Assembly (NCBI GenBank): GCA_030682575.1
Contig: JAUXNX010000012.1
Location: 248,001 to 312,000 of the forward strand
Length of the DNA stretch: 64,000 nucleotides
From: Gammaproteobacteria bacterium
Lineage (GTDB): Bacteria > Pseudomonadota > Gammaproteobacteria > Pseudomonadales > Pseudohongiellaceae
Reading direction: 5' to 3'
Positions 9,085 through 18,344 of this stretch are shown in pieces. The position numbers and the translations under genes were made by a program. Every line of letters starts with the position of its first letter. Position 1 is the first letter of the stretch. The notes below the pieces were generated by a model. It had not been told where the DNA came from and did not search any database. It saw only the letters and a program-made list of their open reading frames with translations.

Positions 9085-10206
9085 ATGACAAGCAGACAGC
9101 CAGGCTGGATAAAAACAGCAAAGACATTATTGCCGGCTATCGCGTGCAGTGCATTGGTGTGCCTCGTCTCACAGGCTGCCTTTGCACAAGCAGGTGACAA
9201 TATTCGCATGCAGTATCCCCAGCTCGCCGATCTGTTCAATGCCTTCAATGTGACTCAGGCACAGACTTTTGAAGCCATCGCCACCATCAATGTCCAGCCG
9301 GTCTATACGTCTGTTCGCGCCGAATTGCGTGAACACCTGGAGCTGATGAAAAGAATGACCCGGAGTGAATTGATGGCAGTCGGGGTGATGGATCGCAGTC
9401 CCTATCTCGATATGGAAATCGCAGCACGCATCAATTTGCTGGCAGTCATGCGCGCCACTCACAGCGATGAGGAAGCGGCCAATGCCTATACGGGCAATGC
9501 AGCCATCGGTCGCCATGCTTCTGAAATCCTGCGTCGAGGTCGAACTTTTGAAAACAGATTGTTTGAAATCTATATCGACGACAATATCACTGACAAACGT
9601 GCCGCAGTGAACGTCGCGATCACCCACTACCTCAGCGATGATCGCCACTCGGTTTCAAGCTCCCCAAGAGCAAGCAAAATTCTGATTGAACATGACCAGG
9701 CAACGGGATTCAAGACTGCCTTCCCTCGCCTGAGTGCATTGATGTGGACACAGCAATGGTTGCAACTGGCAGCTCTCGAAGCTGTGATTCTCAAGACTCT
9801 GGATAAACAATTTTCTCGCGGCGTGGAGACAGCGCTGGAAAGATTCTGGAACAAGATTGGCACTGAAGGCGGTATGAGCATGTTCCCTCCTCCCAGCGAA
9901 TTGCCGATGGCGCCGGCGATTGCGCCTGACCTGTATACGCAGTCACCTGAGGCGGCAATCATTCTGGACAACCTGAACATACTGGAAACGGTACTGGCAG
10001 ATATCCTCTCCTACCCGGACGCAGAGGGGCGTGAAGCGAAGATGGATACGGCAGTGGCCCTGTTCACCAACAAGGCAGCAGATGACTCACCGCCAGCAGA
10101 ATATCTGCTCTTCGCTTTGCGAGGTGGTATCTACAATCAGGGCGGCCCTGTCGTCGGTGAACTGATGCGCTCCGAGCGCAATCGATCAAGGGGTCAGGTT
10201 CCTTGA
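9085..10206 (+). CDS. Secreted protein of unknown function
   Basis: 373 residues with a signal peptide (about 1-35, ending AAFAQ). The remainder is mostly alpha-helical, with a long segment 40-330 of amphipathic helices and no Cys or recognisable catalytic motif. I do not recognise the family. AGGGGTAAGG precedes the ATG. The last codons (residues SRGQVP) lie inside an inverted repeat that also encodes the identical C-terminus of the convergent gene, so the natural C-terminus has probably been rewritten by that element. Confidence 0.7.
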   Translation: MTSRQPGWIKTAKTLLPAIACSALVCLVSQAAFAQAGDNIRMQYPQLADLFNAFNVTQAQTFEAIATINVQPVYTSVRAELREHLELMKRMTRSELMAVGVMDRSPYLDMEIAARINLLAVMRATHSDEEAANAYTGNAAIGRHASEILRRGRTFENRLFEIYIDDNITDKRAAVNVAITHYLSDDRHSVSSSPRASKILIEHDQATGFKTAFPRLSALMWTQQWLQLAALEAVILKTLDKQFSRGVETALERFWNKIGTEGGMSMFPPPSELPMAPAIAPDLYTQSPEAAIILDNLNILETVLADILSYPDAEGREAKMDTAVALFTNKAADDSPPAEYLLFALRGGIYNQGGPVVGELMRSERNRSRGQVP

Positions 10207-10237
10207 TCATCAAAGATCAAGGAACCTGGCCCCTTGA
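10186..10237. repeat. Inverted repeat spanning two convergent 3' ends
   Basis: Two 23-base arms (10186-10208 and 10215-10237) separated by six bases. They are perfect complements except one position that would be a G-U pair in RNA. Core words are GGGGTCAGGTTCCTTGATC and its complement. Both flanking genes run into the element and end with the same residues SRGQVP. It could act as a bidirectional terminator, or be an inserted REP-like or RAYT-associated palindrome; the GGGGTCAGG word is reminiscent of such elements, from memory. Confidence 0.85.
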
Positions 10238-11347
10238 AGGGGAAAAGCTCGTTTCAATTTCCAGCAGCGTCGCATCATTCAACGCCGCAATGCGTTCATC
10301 GTAAGCACTGAGCAATTCCGCGCGCAGGCCACTGCGCAGATCCTGCAGTCCTGCTTGCAGCCCGATCAACAATTCCTCCCGATTGAGTGCTTCATCTGCC
10401 TGCAATAACAACCAGTCTGTGGCGATCCAGGTGGCTGCACCTGCCACTGCCGCGCATGCCAGTGCAACAGGACCACCCGGCAGGCAGACCGCTGCACCGG
10501 CCATGGCACCGCCGGCGCGCGAAGCTCCTCGTGCAGCACCTGCTGTCGCAACGGCTCTCGCAGAGGTCACCGCGTTGCGCGCCGCCACTGCACGCCATAA
10601 CGCCGGACCTGCCACGCCCACTGCACCGACTGTGCTCAGTGTCATGCGCGTTTCGAACATGGAAGTGCTGGCGAGGCTTTGCAGTTGTTGTGCGAGGTTG
10701 TCCAGTACCAGCGCTCCGGGGGCCGATCCCGCATCGCTCAAACCGGGTATTGGAGCCGGCACTTTTTGCGAAGAGAGGCGTTGCTGCAACTGAGTCAACC
10801 AGTTCTGTCTGCTGCGGGCATGATGGGTCTGCAGCAGCTGTGATGTGTTGGCATCCAGCTGACTTAGGGTTGTAGTCCATACCTGATCGGGAAACAGGAT
10901 TGCAGCTGCTCGGCGGGCCACGAAATCGCCCTCGACAAGATCAACCCGTTCCAGAATAGCCATGGATATGCGGCTGTATTCTCCGCTCAGGGAATAATAC
11001 CAATCCGCAAACAACGGCAGGCGTTCCTCCACTGCACGGAAGGTCGCAGCCAGTTGAGCGTCGATCTGTGTGGTAACGATGTCTCTGGCTTCTTCGGCAC
11101 TGGCACCGAAATGCAGGACAGAAAACTCCTCCAGCCAGACCAGTTGCTGCTGGTTCAGGCGATAGTGCTCACCAGCGAGACTGACATCCACGGTGTTGAC
11201 CAATGTCCAGTCACGCTGTTCCTGCAGACTCATCTGCCACGCCAGCAGCGCCGCAGCGATCAGCGCTGCGCACAGCAACAGGATGCCGCGACCGCGCAGT
11301 GGCTGCGGATCAATGGGAATCTGCTTGATGGCAATGGCGTCAGTCAT
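10217..11347 (-). CDS. Membrane protein of unknown function (glycine-zipper region)
   Basis: 376 residues, unrecognised. A short cytoplasmic N-terminus is followed by a membrane helix (about 22-42), a soluble, probably periplasmic helical part (45-235), then a second hydrophobic Ala/Gly-rich region (about 240-320) with glycine-zipper-like spacing and one Cys pair, and a charged helical tail. Its ATG overlaps the end of the upstream membrane gene by four bases, so the two are a translationally coupled pair. The C-terminal SRGQVP comes from the inverted repeat shared with the opposing gene. Confidence 0.68.
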   Translation of the reverse strand: MTDAIAIKQIPIDPQPLRGRGILLLCAALIAAALLAWQMSLQEQRDWTLVNTVDVSLAGEHYRLNQQQLVWLEEFSVLHFGASAEEARDIVTTQIDAQLAATFRAVEERLPLFADWYYSLSGEYSRISMAILERVDLVEGDFVARRAAAILFPDQVWTTTLSQLDANTSQLLQTHHARSRQNWLTQLQQRLSSQKVPAPIPGLSDAGSAPGALVLDNLAQQLQSLASTSMFETRMTLSTVGAVGVAGPALWRAVAARNAVTSARAVATAGAARGASRAGGAMAGAAVCLPGGPVALACAAVAGAATWIATDWLLLQADEALNREELLIGLQAGLQDLRSGLRAELLSAYDERIAALNDATLLEIETSFSPSRGQVP

Positions 11348-12126
11348 TCACTCGCTCGCTCGTCACGAAGTGGCTCAAAGGAACCGGTGAGCCCCCGGCA
11401 CAACAATAGATAAGACCAGACGAACAGCGCTTCCTGTGCAAGCACCAGCAACCAGCCGAGCGACTGCCACAACGACGGACCTGGCGTTGGCAACAACTGC
11501 TGGGCCAGCCACAGACGCAGTCCGTCTCCCGCCGCCGCCACTTGCAGCAGTGTCAGCAACTGCGGGCTGCGCGCCTGCTGCTGACCGACCATGTGCCAGA
11601 CGGCCTGCTCAAGCGTCACGGCTGCGAAGTCGGGGTACATCTGCAGGAAGGCGTGCCAGGTCAGCGCAATGACCAGCAGCAGCCCCAGCAGCGTTGACGT
11701 GATCTGCCAGGCCAAGGCCTGCAAATACAGACTGCTGGCCTGCCCTTGCAACTGGCGCTGAGTCAGGGATTGCAGCGGCGGCAGCAGCAGCGCCATTGCC
11801 AGCAGAAGTGTCCAGATCAGAGGGTCGGTACTGCGCAGCACGGCAGTGATGGTCAGCAGCGCAAGCCCGGCTGCCAGTAAAATCTGCACCAACGCCATCA
11901 GTAAACCGCCGCGCAGCAAGGTGAACAGCGAGCCTCGTGGATGAAAATACAGCCCCAGCCATGCGCGACGACGCAGCCTTGCCCGCAGGAACAGCGCACG
12001 GGCGAGCACAACGCAAAGCAGCAACCATGCTGCGGCAATAGCAGCCGTGGGCAGCACCGGGCCATAGATATGCAGCAGCCACAGCCCTGCCGTGAGGGCC
12101 AGCAACACCAGCATCTGCCTTGCCAT
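11344..12126 (-). CDS. Polytopic membrane protein of unknown function
   Basis: About 260 residues with roughly six hydrophobic helices, Leu/Ala-rich and without a motif I can assign. The start is taken at ATG 12126 (MARQMLVLL); ATG 12141 is an alternative five codons upstream. A far longer reading to 12516 exists but would run antisense through tapT and adds soluble sequence of a different character, so I reject it. It is the first gene of a two-gene operon with the glycine-zipper membrane protein (ATGA overlap), divergent from tapT. Confidence 0.65.
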   Translation of the reverse strand: MARQMLVLLALTAGLWLLHIYGPVLPTAAIAAAWLLLCVVLARALFLRARLRRRAWLGLYFHPRGSLFTLLRGGLLMALVQILLAAGLALLTITAVLRSTDPLIWTLLLAMALLLPPLQSLTQRQLQGQASSLYLQALAWQITSTLLGLLLVIALTWHAFLQMYPDFAAVTLEQAVWHMVGQQQARSPQLLTLLQVAAAGDGLRLWLAQQLLPTPGPSLWQSLGWLLVLAQEALFVWSYLLLCRGLTGSFEPLRDERASE

Positions 12127-12192
12127 CGGGTATATATCCATTGCCTTTCCGTTGTTTGCCAAACAGTTGGCTTGCGCTATCAGTATTGAGGC

Positions 12193-12198
12193 TATAAT
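12193..12198 (+). promoter_or_regulatory. Candidate -10 element for tapT
   Basis: A perfect TATAAT at 12193-12198, 61 bases before the earliest tapT start. The -35 is weak (TTGCGC at 12172-12177, spacing 15), so the call rests mainly on the -10 box and its position in the divergent gap. Confidence 0.35.
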
Positions 12199-12258
12199 CC
12201 GCGGCCACAAGTTATAACTGCAATCTCTGCCAACACTCTCAACGCCAGGAACCCAGGT

Positions 12259-12975
12259 TTGCCGGACTCCACTCACATCAACTCGATCATGTCCTTGCGC
12301 ATACGCGAACTCGCCAAGACCCGCAAACCTTTCATGGCGCGGGGCAGCAAGGTCAAGCGCTGTGCCACCTGTCTGTTGCCATTGACCGGTTGCATTTGCG
12401 CGGCTCGACCACAACCATCGGAAGGTAGCGCGTTCTGTTTTCTGATGTATTACGGGGAAGCCTTCAAGCCCACCAATACGGGGCGCCTGATTGCCGATGT
12501 CGTGCGGGACAACCACGCATTTGTGTGGGATCGCACCCGCCTCGATCCGGCATTGCTCAGCTTGCTTGCAGATCCACGTTATGCACCGATTGTCGTTTTT
12601 CCGAAACAGTATGCAGAGGAAGAACGTTGCATATCCTCACCAGCAGAAGTGCCTGGTATTCAGGCAGGGCGGACGCCGCTCTACATCATGCTTGATGGAA
12701 CCTGGAGAGAGGCCAAGAAGATGTTCCGGAGTGAGTATCTGCGCGCACTGCCTGTGCTTGGCGTGGATCCCGAGAACGCCTCCAACTATCAGCTTCGTGA
12801 GGCGGTCCACAAGCATCAGCTGTGTACCGCCGAAGTCGCCGCCATGGTGCTTGCACTGGGTGGCGATCATGTGGCTGCCCAGGCGTTGACCCACTACTTC
12901 GCTGTTTTTCGCAGAAACTATATTGCGGGCAAGCCCCACATGGTTTTCAAGGAAGAAGAATCTGCCACGGAGTAG
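12259..12975 (+). CDS. tapT: tRNA-uridine aminocarboxypropyltransferase (DTW domain)
   Basis: DTW-domain enzyme that transfers the 3-amino-3-carboxypropyl group of S-adenosylmethionine to uridine 47 in the variable loop of tRNAs (acp3U). It aligns well by eye with E. coli TapT (YfiP): a zinc-binding CATCLLPLTGCIC segment, the TNTGRLIAD block, the signature LDGTWREAKKMFRS and CTAEVA near the C-terminus. The reading shown starts at TTG 12259 (AGGA 8-9 bases upstream); ATG 12289 is an alternative giving 228 residues, and both keep the whole domain. It is monocistronic and convergent with the diguanylate cyclase. Confidence 0.92.
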   Translation: MPDSTHINSIMSLRIRELAKTRKPFMARGSKVKRCATCLLPLTGCICAARPQPSEGSAFCFLMYYGEAFKPTNTGRLIADVVRDNHAFVWDRTRLDPALLSLLADPRYAPIVVFPKQYAEEERCISSPAEVPGIQAGRTPLYIMLDGTWREAKKMFRSEYLRALPVLGVDPENASNYQLREAVHKHQLCTAEVAAMVLALGGDHVAAQALTHYFAVFRRNYIAGKPHMVFKEEESATE

Positions 12976-12996
12976 CGCAGGCGCTCATGACGACAA

Positions 12997-14184
12997 TCAA
13001 GGCTCGACACTGACCCGGTTGCGCCCCTCGTTCTTGGCTCTGTAGAGCGCCTTGTCGACACGGTGCATGAAAGTGTCGAGAGTGTCGCCACTGTGGCACA
13101 CACTGACACCCGCGCTGGCGTTGAAACCGAACGGGCCTTGCGGGCCAATCACCTCGATCCGGGAGACTCCCTGCAGCAGGCGTTCCAGAATAGTCCTGGC
13201 ACCTTCGAGTGATGTGTCAGGCATCAGCAGCACGAACTCCTCACCGCCAAAGCGCGCAAAGATGTCGGTGGCACGCGCTTCAGTACGGCAAAGATCACTG
13301 AACCTTCGCAGCGCCTCGTCACCCGCCTGATGCCCTTGACTGTCGTTGACATCCTTGAAGTGATCGAGATCAAGCAGTGCCATGCACAAGGGAGATTGAC
13401 GACGCATGGCAGCGTGCAACTCGCGATCAAAATGCTCGTTGAAGGAGCGGCGATTCAGCGCACCTGTGAGCGGATCGACAGTTGCCAGTCGCTTCAGTTC
13501 ATCTTCCAGCGCTCTGCTGGAGGCGAGAATTCTCTGCATGGTCATGAGAGTTACACCGATGAATCCCATCACGAGCGCCGGAATGGCAAAGTTGTAAGGC
13601 AGCAGATAACTGAAGGACTCATTGGGCGGTGTGTAGGGTTGTCCACTCAACCACGCGTCTGCTGAGAACCAGGCGCGCAGCAGCGTGACAATCGAATACA
13701 ACAGCAGACACACACCTACCAACAGTCGCGCCGGACGTGTCGCGACATCGCTGCGCTGATGCAACAATACCCAAACAGCCTGTACAGGCAACAGACCGGC
13801 AATCAGCGAATAGATCATCATCAAAAAATCGGAGTTACCGGCATTGATCCAGTAATGGAGATTGAAACCAACGATGGTTGCCACACTGACCGGAATGATC
13901 CAATACGGGATCGAGCGATCCATGAAGCGAAACACTCCCAGCAGGAACACGGCCTCACCCGCAAGTTGCAACGCATTGCCGACAATATTGAGTACGGGAT
14001 TGCGGGTGGCCATGAAACCGAGGAACAGCAGTACTCCTGCTATGAGTATCCACATCCCCACCATCCAGTAGCCAGGACCAGGAATGGGTCTGGACATGAA
14101 CCACAGCGCAGTCGAGGCGATAGCCACGGCAATCAGCAGGTTCAGCCCCAGCAGGATTGGCGAAAAATAGAGAGCTTCCATCAT
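12997..14184 (-). CDS. Diguanylate cyclase with seven-helix-like membrane sensor
   Basis: Makes cyclic di-GMP from two GTP. About seven hydrophobic segments occupy residues 1-220 and form a membrane sensor; the GGDEF domain spans about 225-395. The active-site signature is GGEEF (313-317). An allosteric inhibition site RxxD (Arg304-Ala-Thr-Asp307) lies exactly five residues before it, so the enzyme should be active and product-inhibited. The ATG overlaps the stop of the upstream hydrolase gene (ATGA), so the pair is co-translated, an unusual partner for a cyclase. Confidence 0.93.
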   Translation of the reverse strand: MMEALYFSPILLGLNLLIAVAIASTALWFMSRPIPGPGYWMVGMWILIAGVLLFLGFMATRNPVLNIVGNALQLAGEAVFLLGVFRFMDRSIPYWIIPVSVATIVGFNLHYWINAGNSDFLMMIYSLIAGLLPVQAVWVLLHQRSDVATRPARLLVGVCLLLYSIVTLLRAWFSADAWLSGQPYTPPNESFSYLLPYNFAIPALVMGFIGVTLMTMQRILASSRALEDELKRLATVDPLTGALNRRSFNEHFDRELHAAMRRQSPLCMALLDLDHFKDVNDSQGHQAGDEALRRFSDLCRTEARATDIFARFGGEEFVLLMPDTSLEGARTILERLLQGVSRIEVIGPQGPFGFNASAGVSVCHSGDTLDTFMHRVDKALYRAKNEGRNRVSVEP

Positions 14185-15452
14185 TTGTTGTCGTCTACGA
14201 AGCGGACAATTGCCTCCAGCAACTGCTCATAATGCGGATTGAAGGAGCCACGACGCACAAATTTTCCTTCGTAGCGCCCCATCGTGCCGAGATTGCGCTC
14301 ACCATAGACGGTTTGCATATCATCGTTGACGCAGGTGTTGTATTCAGCAGAGCCCGCGCCGTAGTGCAGACAGATGCTGTAAGCCGCATCCAGACCGTAG
14401 TGGGTATCATCTGGAGGTATCGTGATGCTGGTATGGGAGAGGCTGAAGACGCGATGCGCGGGAGACTCTGCAGCTACCACCTCAATGCCTGAACACAGGG
14501 CAACAGGGTCACTTCCAGTGGCCTGCGCACTGTACCAGATCATGCGTCTGCGATCCGGCGGTGCCTTCGTGCAGAAAAATGACCGGGCCGCTTCCATATT
14601 GACCGTAGTGTCGTCACCAGAACCTGCCATGAAGATCGGTACAGTCAGAGGAGCAAAACCGGCACGGGTCAGTGGCCTCGTCAATTGATAGAATTCCGCT
14701 CCGGCATTCACAGCAAAGCTCTCGTATTTTGCGGCATCGCGTTCAGCCTGCGTGCCGCCTAACCAGTCGCTGAACCAGCGCAGATACTGTGCCAGGAATG
14801 CATTGTCACTGCTGGCGGCAAGTGCCGGTGACAGCATGATCAAACCACTGATCAACTCATCGCCACGGTGTGCATCAACATAACGCAGCGACAGCGCCGT
14901 GCCTGTGGAGAACCCTACCATGAAAAGAGCTTCTACCTGCCCCCGAAAGCTTTCCACACCAAATTGGGTAACCGCCATCCAGTCTTCGTGCTGCATGGAT
15001 ACAGAGTCACCCGGCACCGTGCCATGACCGGGCAGCAACACACCACGCGCGATCGCGCAGGGATAGTGCTCGACGAGGGAATTCGCAACGCTGCGCAGCA
15101 GGTAGGGAGAATCTGTGAGCCCGTGGATCAGAAGAAACCCCATATCCTCCCCTGCTCCACTGGTGGCGCACCCTGCCTGGGATGGCAGAATCTCGTAGGG
15201 AGCACGCATCTGTACGACTCGTTCGGGGGTATAACCAGGGCCGAAGGGTTCTGTACTGTCGGAAAAGTAGATGTCGTTGACGACAGCGCGAATGCGCGTC
15301 TCGTTGTTGCTGATATAGCTGCCGAATGAGTCACCTGGCGCTGGAATCCAGGCTTCGTTGCCAGAAGGTTGCAGCAGCCGTGAAGATTCGGCTGCGTTTA
15401 GCAAGGCAGGAGTGAGCGCGAGACCCAGCAGGATCGCTGACCATTGCCGCAT
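14181..15452 (-). CDS. Secreted alpha/beta hydrolase
   Basis: Exported serine hydrolase of 423 residues. I place the start at ATG 15452 (MRQWSAILL), giving a signal peptide of about 21 residues ending LLNAAE; an ATG six codons upstream would interrupt it with charges. The oxyanion-hole motif HGLTDS (110-115) and nucleophile elbow GFSTG (Ser182) define the fold, and a late His in the SHTSI or DTHYGLD region would complete the triad. It resembles carboxylesterase or lysophospholipase-like proteins; the substrate is unknown. It is coupled by ATGA overlap to the diguanylate cyclase downstream. Confidence 0.85.
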   Translation of the reverse strand: MRQWSAILLGLALTPALLNAAESSRLLQPSGNEAWIPAPGDSFGSYISNNETRIRAVVNDIYFSDSTEPFGPGYTPERVVQMRAPYEILPSQAGCATSGAGEDMGFLLIHGLTDSPYLLRSVANSLVEHYPCAIARGVLLPGHGTVPGDSVSMQHEDWMAVTQFGVESFRGQVEALFMVGFSTGTALSLRYVDAHRGDELISGLIMLSPALAASSDNAFLAQYLRWFSDWLGGTQAERDAAKYESFAVNAGAEFYQLTRPLTRAGFAPLTVPIFMAGSGDDTTVNMEAARSFFCTKAPPDRRRMIWYSAQATGSDPVALCSGIEVVAAESPAHRVFSLSHTSITIPPDDTHYGLDAAYSICLHYGAGSAEYNTCVNDDMQTVYGERNLGTMGRYEGKFVRRGSFNPHYEQLLEAIVRFVDDNK

Positions 15453-15571
15453 GTTCCGCCTTTCTCCCATTCTCAGCCGCCTCTCAGATCGCCAGTGTCA
15501 TACCTGTAGTCTCTCGCAATCGGCCCTTTGCAAACAACCTCTGTAGTGGCGAAATCGGGACAAAAAGTGAC

Positions 15572-16975
15572 TCAGCTCTGAGAGGATTTCGGTGTTTTGC
15601 GGTTTTTCCTGATCCGACGTTTCTGTGCGACCTGCTGCTGTGTCAGATCCTGCTCATGACGAATGTACGGATTATCGTCGCTGCGATACTGAATCCGAAC
15701 CGGTGTGCCTTCCAGCTTCAGAACCTGACGGAAGGTTTTCTCCAGATAACGGCTGTAGTGATCCGGAATCTTGTCAGTCTGCTTGCCGTGAATGACGATG
15801 ATGGGGGGATTGTGCCCGCCAGCATGTGCATAGCGCAGCTTGATGCGACGACCATCCACCATCGGCGGTGCGTGCTCGTTCACCGCGGCTTCCAGCACCT
15901 GGGTCAGTACACTGGTCGTCAATGTTTTCTGCGCGGCGTCGAATGCCCCGTGTATCGATTCGTAGAGATCGCCCACTCCGGTACCGTGCAATGCTGAAAT
16001 GAAATGAATCTTCGCGAAATCCACGAAGGCAAAGCGGCGGCGGATATCAGACTTGATCTTGTCCTTCTGCTCCATGTCCATGCCGTCCCATTTGTTCAAT
16101 GCGATTACCAATGCGCGACCGGCGTCCAACACGTAACCCAGCAAGTGCAGATCCTGCTCAACAATACCCGTGCGGGCGTCGATGATGAGGATTACCACGT
16201 TGGCATCCTCGATGGCCTGCAGGGATTTCACTACGGAGAATTTCTCTACAGTCTCCGTAGTCTTGCCACGACGACGAATACCGGCAGTGTCGATCAGTGT
16301 GTAGTGCTGGCCGTGGCGCTCGAACGGAATATAGACACTGTCGCGGGTGGTGCCTGGCAGGTCGTATACCACAACCCTGTCTTCACCCAGCATGCGATTG
16401 ACCAGTGTGGATTTTCCAACGTTGGGCCGCCCGGAGATGGCGATCTTGATACCCTTCAAAGGAGCTGCTACCAGCTCTTCGTCCTTCGGGAAGGTGGCAA
16501 GCACGTCATCTATCAATTTGCGCACGCCACGGCCCTGGCTGGCAGTCACTGGATAGACACGCTGAATGCCCAATCCATAGAAATCGCCCATGGCGATATT
16601 TTCATCCACGCCATCGACCTTGTTCACGACCAGGCAGACGTTCTTGTCTTTCTTGCGCAGGTAATTGACGATCTGGGTGTCACCCGGTGTCAAGCCCGCA
16701 CGACCATCCACCAGCAGCAAGACACAATCCGCCTCTTCTATGGCCAGCAGAGACTGGGAGGCCATCTCGAAATCAATACCCTCTTCCTCGCCAGAGAGAC
16801 CGCCGGTATCGATGACTATAAAAGGGCGATCGGCGATTCTGCCCTCACCATACTGACGATCACGGGTCAGCCCGGGAAGATCGGCAACGAGTGCATCCCG
16901 GCTGCGCGTAAGGCGGTTGAACAGCGTGGATTTGCCAACGTTGGGGCGACCAACAAGGGCTAGGACTGGCCTCAT
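15572..16975 (-). CDS. der: Ribosome biogenesis GTPase Der (EngA)
   Basis: Essential double GTPase for maturation of the 50S ribosomal subunit. The 467 residues carry two G domains, each with a P-loop GRPNVGKST (residues about 8-16 and 180-188), DTGG and DTAG switch motifs, NKVD and NKWD specificity motifs, then a KH-like domain (about 350-440) and a basic C-terminal tail ([12 protein letters not shown]). This is the last gene of the conserved leftward block hisS-yfgM-bamB-der. The length is in the family range. Confidence 0.98.
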   Translation of the reverse strand: MRPVLALVGRPNVGKSTLFNRLTRSRDALVADLPGLTRDRQYGEGRIADRPFIVIDTGGLSGEEEGIDFEMASQSLLAIEEADCVLLLVDGRAGLTPGDTQIVNYLRKKDKNVCLVVNKVDGVDENIAMGDFYGLGIQRVYPVTASQGRGVRKLIDDVLATFPKDEELVAAPLKGIKIAISGRPNVGKSTLVNRMLGEDRVVVYDLPGTTRDSVYIPFERHGQHYTLIDTAGIRRRGKTTETVEKFSVVKSLQAIEDANVVILIIDARTGIVEQDLHLLGYVLDAGRALVIALNKWDGMDMEQKDKIKSDIRRRFAFVDFAKIHFISALHGTGVGDLYESIHGAFDAAQKTLTTSVLTQVLEAAVNEHAPPMVDGRRIKLRYAHAGGHNPPIIVIHGKQTDKIPDHYSRYLEKTFRQVLKLEGTPVRIQYRSDDNPYIRHEQDLTQQQVAQKRRIRKNRKTPKSSQS

Positions 16976-17078
16976 ATCAATACCATTGAATACTTGAATT
17001 GCTGAGTGTCAGAACGTCATCTGGGACGTCTGACTCTGGGATTTGTAAATGACTCCGGCGGCACCCGGGCGAACGACG

Positions 17079-18305
17079 TCAGCGAATCGAGTAGGCGCTG
17101 AGTTGGCCTTTGTTACCGAAGACGTAGATCGTGTCTGCGTCGGTCACCGGATTGGCTCTGATGCCCCCCCTGTCTACCCGAACACGGCTTACAAAATGCC
17201 CATCTACCTGCGACAGCAGATGGAGATAGCCTTCGAAGTCGGCGACGGCCACATAGTTGGTGATAGTTCGCGGTGCAGTCAGAGAACGCAGACGTAGATC
17301 AGCGTTTTCCCACACGACCTGATCGGAATTGTTGCGCAACGCAATCACATGACTCTTGTCATTGGTGTAATACATGTTGCCGAAACCCTGAGCGAGACCA
17401 TGATAGCTGGATGCTTCCATGCCCCAGACGATACGTCCTGTCTGCACGTCGAAGCCCATCAGATTACCCTGGTAACTGGATGCGAATACTGTGTTGCCTG
17501 ACAGTAACAGGTCCCCATCCACATCAATGACACGTTCGATGTCGTAGCGGCCCTGAGGAATGGCTACGCGCTCCTCCCAGAGCAGGAAACCGTTGGCCGC
17601 ATTCACAGCCGCGATCATTCCGTTGGAAAAGCCGGCTATGACGGTGTTGCCCGCCAGAACAGGTTTGCTGCTACCGCGCAGAGTCAGAGCAGGAATAGTG
17701 GTTTCGTAGATCCAGCGCCGCTGGCCGGAGGCTGCCTCCAGGCCGATGAGTTTGCCGTCGACCGTCTGCAGTACAACAATATTGCCATTGGTCTGCGGGG
17801 CAGACAGCACCTCACTGGACACCGCTGCACTCCACAGTTCGCGACCGGATATCTGGTCCAACGCTATGACTTCAGCCTCGCGGGTACCGAACAGCACCAT
17901 ACCGGCTGCGGCACCCACACCACCAGAAATGTCCTTGTTCGTACGGGCGCGCCAGACCACGTTACCATTGCTGCGATTGACGGCAACAACGGTACCATCG
18001 GCACTGGCGGCATAGATGAATTCGCGATCAATCGCAGGCGTAAGCTGACTATAGTAACGCCCCTGGCCATTGCCGACCTTCACACTCCAACGCCGGTTAA
18101 GTCGCAGCTCCTGAGTAAAATCCTGCAACTCCGCAGGACGTTCAACATCGTCATCCCCGAACAGATTGGCGATCGGTTGAAAAATGCTGCACGCACTCTG
18201 TGTAAGCAGGATAACAGCAGCCAGCGCTGCATTGGCAAGCATACGTCTGCCGCTCCTGAAGGAGGGAACGACTTGCTCAAAACGCTGATTTGCTGCTGTT
18301 GTCAT
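17079..18305 (-). CDS. bamB: Outer membrane assembly lipoprotein BamB
   Basis: Outer-membrane lipoprotein of the BAM complex that inserts beta-barrel proteins. 408 residues form an eight-bladed beta-propeller of PQQ-like repeats, visible as recurring blade motifs such as GTVVAVNRSNGNVVW and GKLIGLEAASGQRRW. The lipobox is imperfect (TQSAC, lipidated Cys near residue 39). The N-terminus before the signal helix is long; ATG 18242 (MLANAAL) would give a more usual lipoprotein signal and also has AGGAG upstream, so the true start may be there. It lies between yfgM and der as in Pseudomonas. Confidence 0.95.
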   Translation of the reverse strand: MTTAANQRFEQVVPSFRSGRRMLANAALAAVILLTQSACSIFQPIANLFGDDDVERPAELQDFTQELRLNRRWSVKVGNGQGRYYSQLTPAIDREFIYAASADGTVVAVNRSNGNVVWRARTNKDISGGVGAAAGMVLFGTREAEVIALDQISGRELWSAAVSSEVLSAPQTNGNIVVLQTVDGKLIGLEAASGQRRWIYETTIPALTLRGSSKPVLAGNTVIAGFSNGMIAAVNAANGFLLWEERVAIPQGRYDIERVIDVDGDLLLSGNTVFASSYQGNLMGFDVQTGRIVWGMEASSYHGLAQGFGNMYYTNDKSHVIALRNNSDQVVWENADLRLRSLTAPRTITNYVAVADFEGYLHLLSQVDGHFVSRVRVDRGGIRANPVTDADTIYVFGNKGQLSAYSIR

Positions 18306-18344
18306 GCTTCTATTCCTTAACTGACTGATTTTAGCTGGCTGCTG

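Noticed and set aside
12127-12516. N-terminal extension of the membrane protein at 11344-12126 to give 390 residues
   Set aside because: The added 130 residues run antisense through tapT, have no membrane character, and the internal ATGs at 12126 or 12141 start directly at a hydrophobic helix.
16004-16963. Plus-strand open frame of 319 codons
   Set aside because: Antisense to der, which carries all GTPase motifs; no ribosome site, no recognisable domain.
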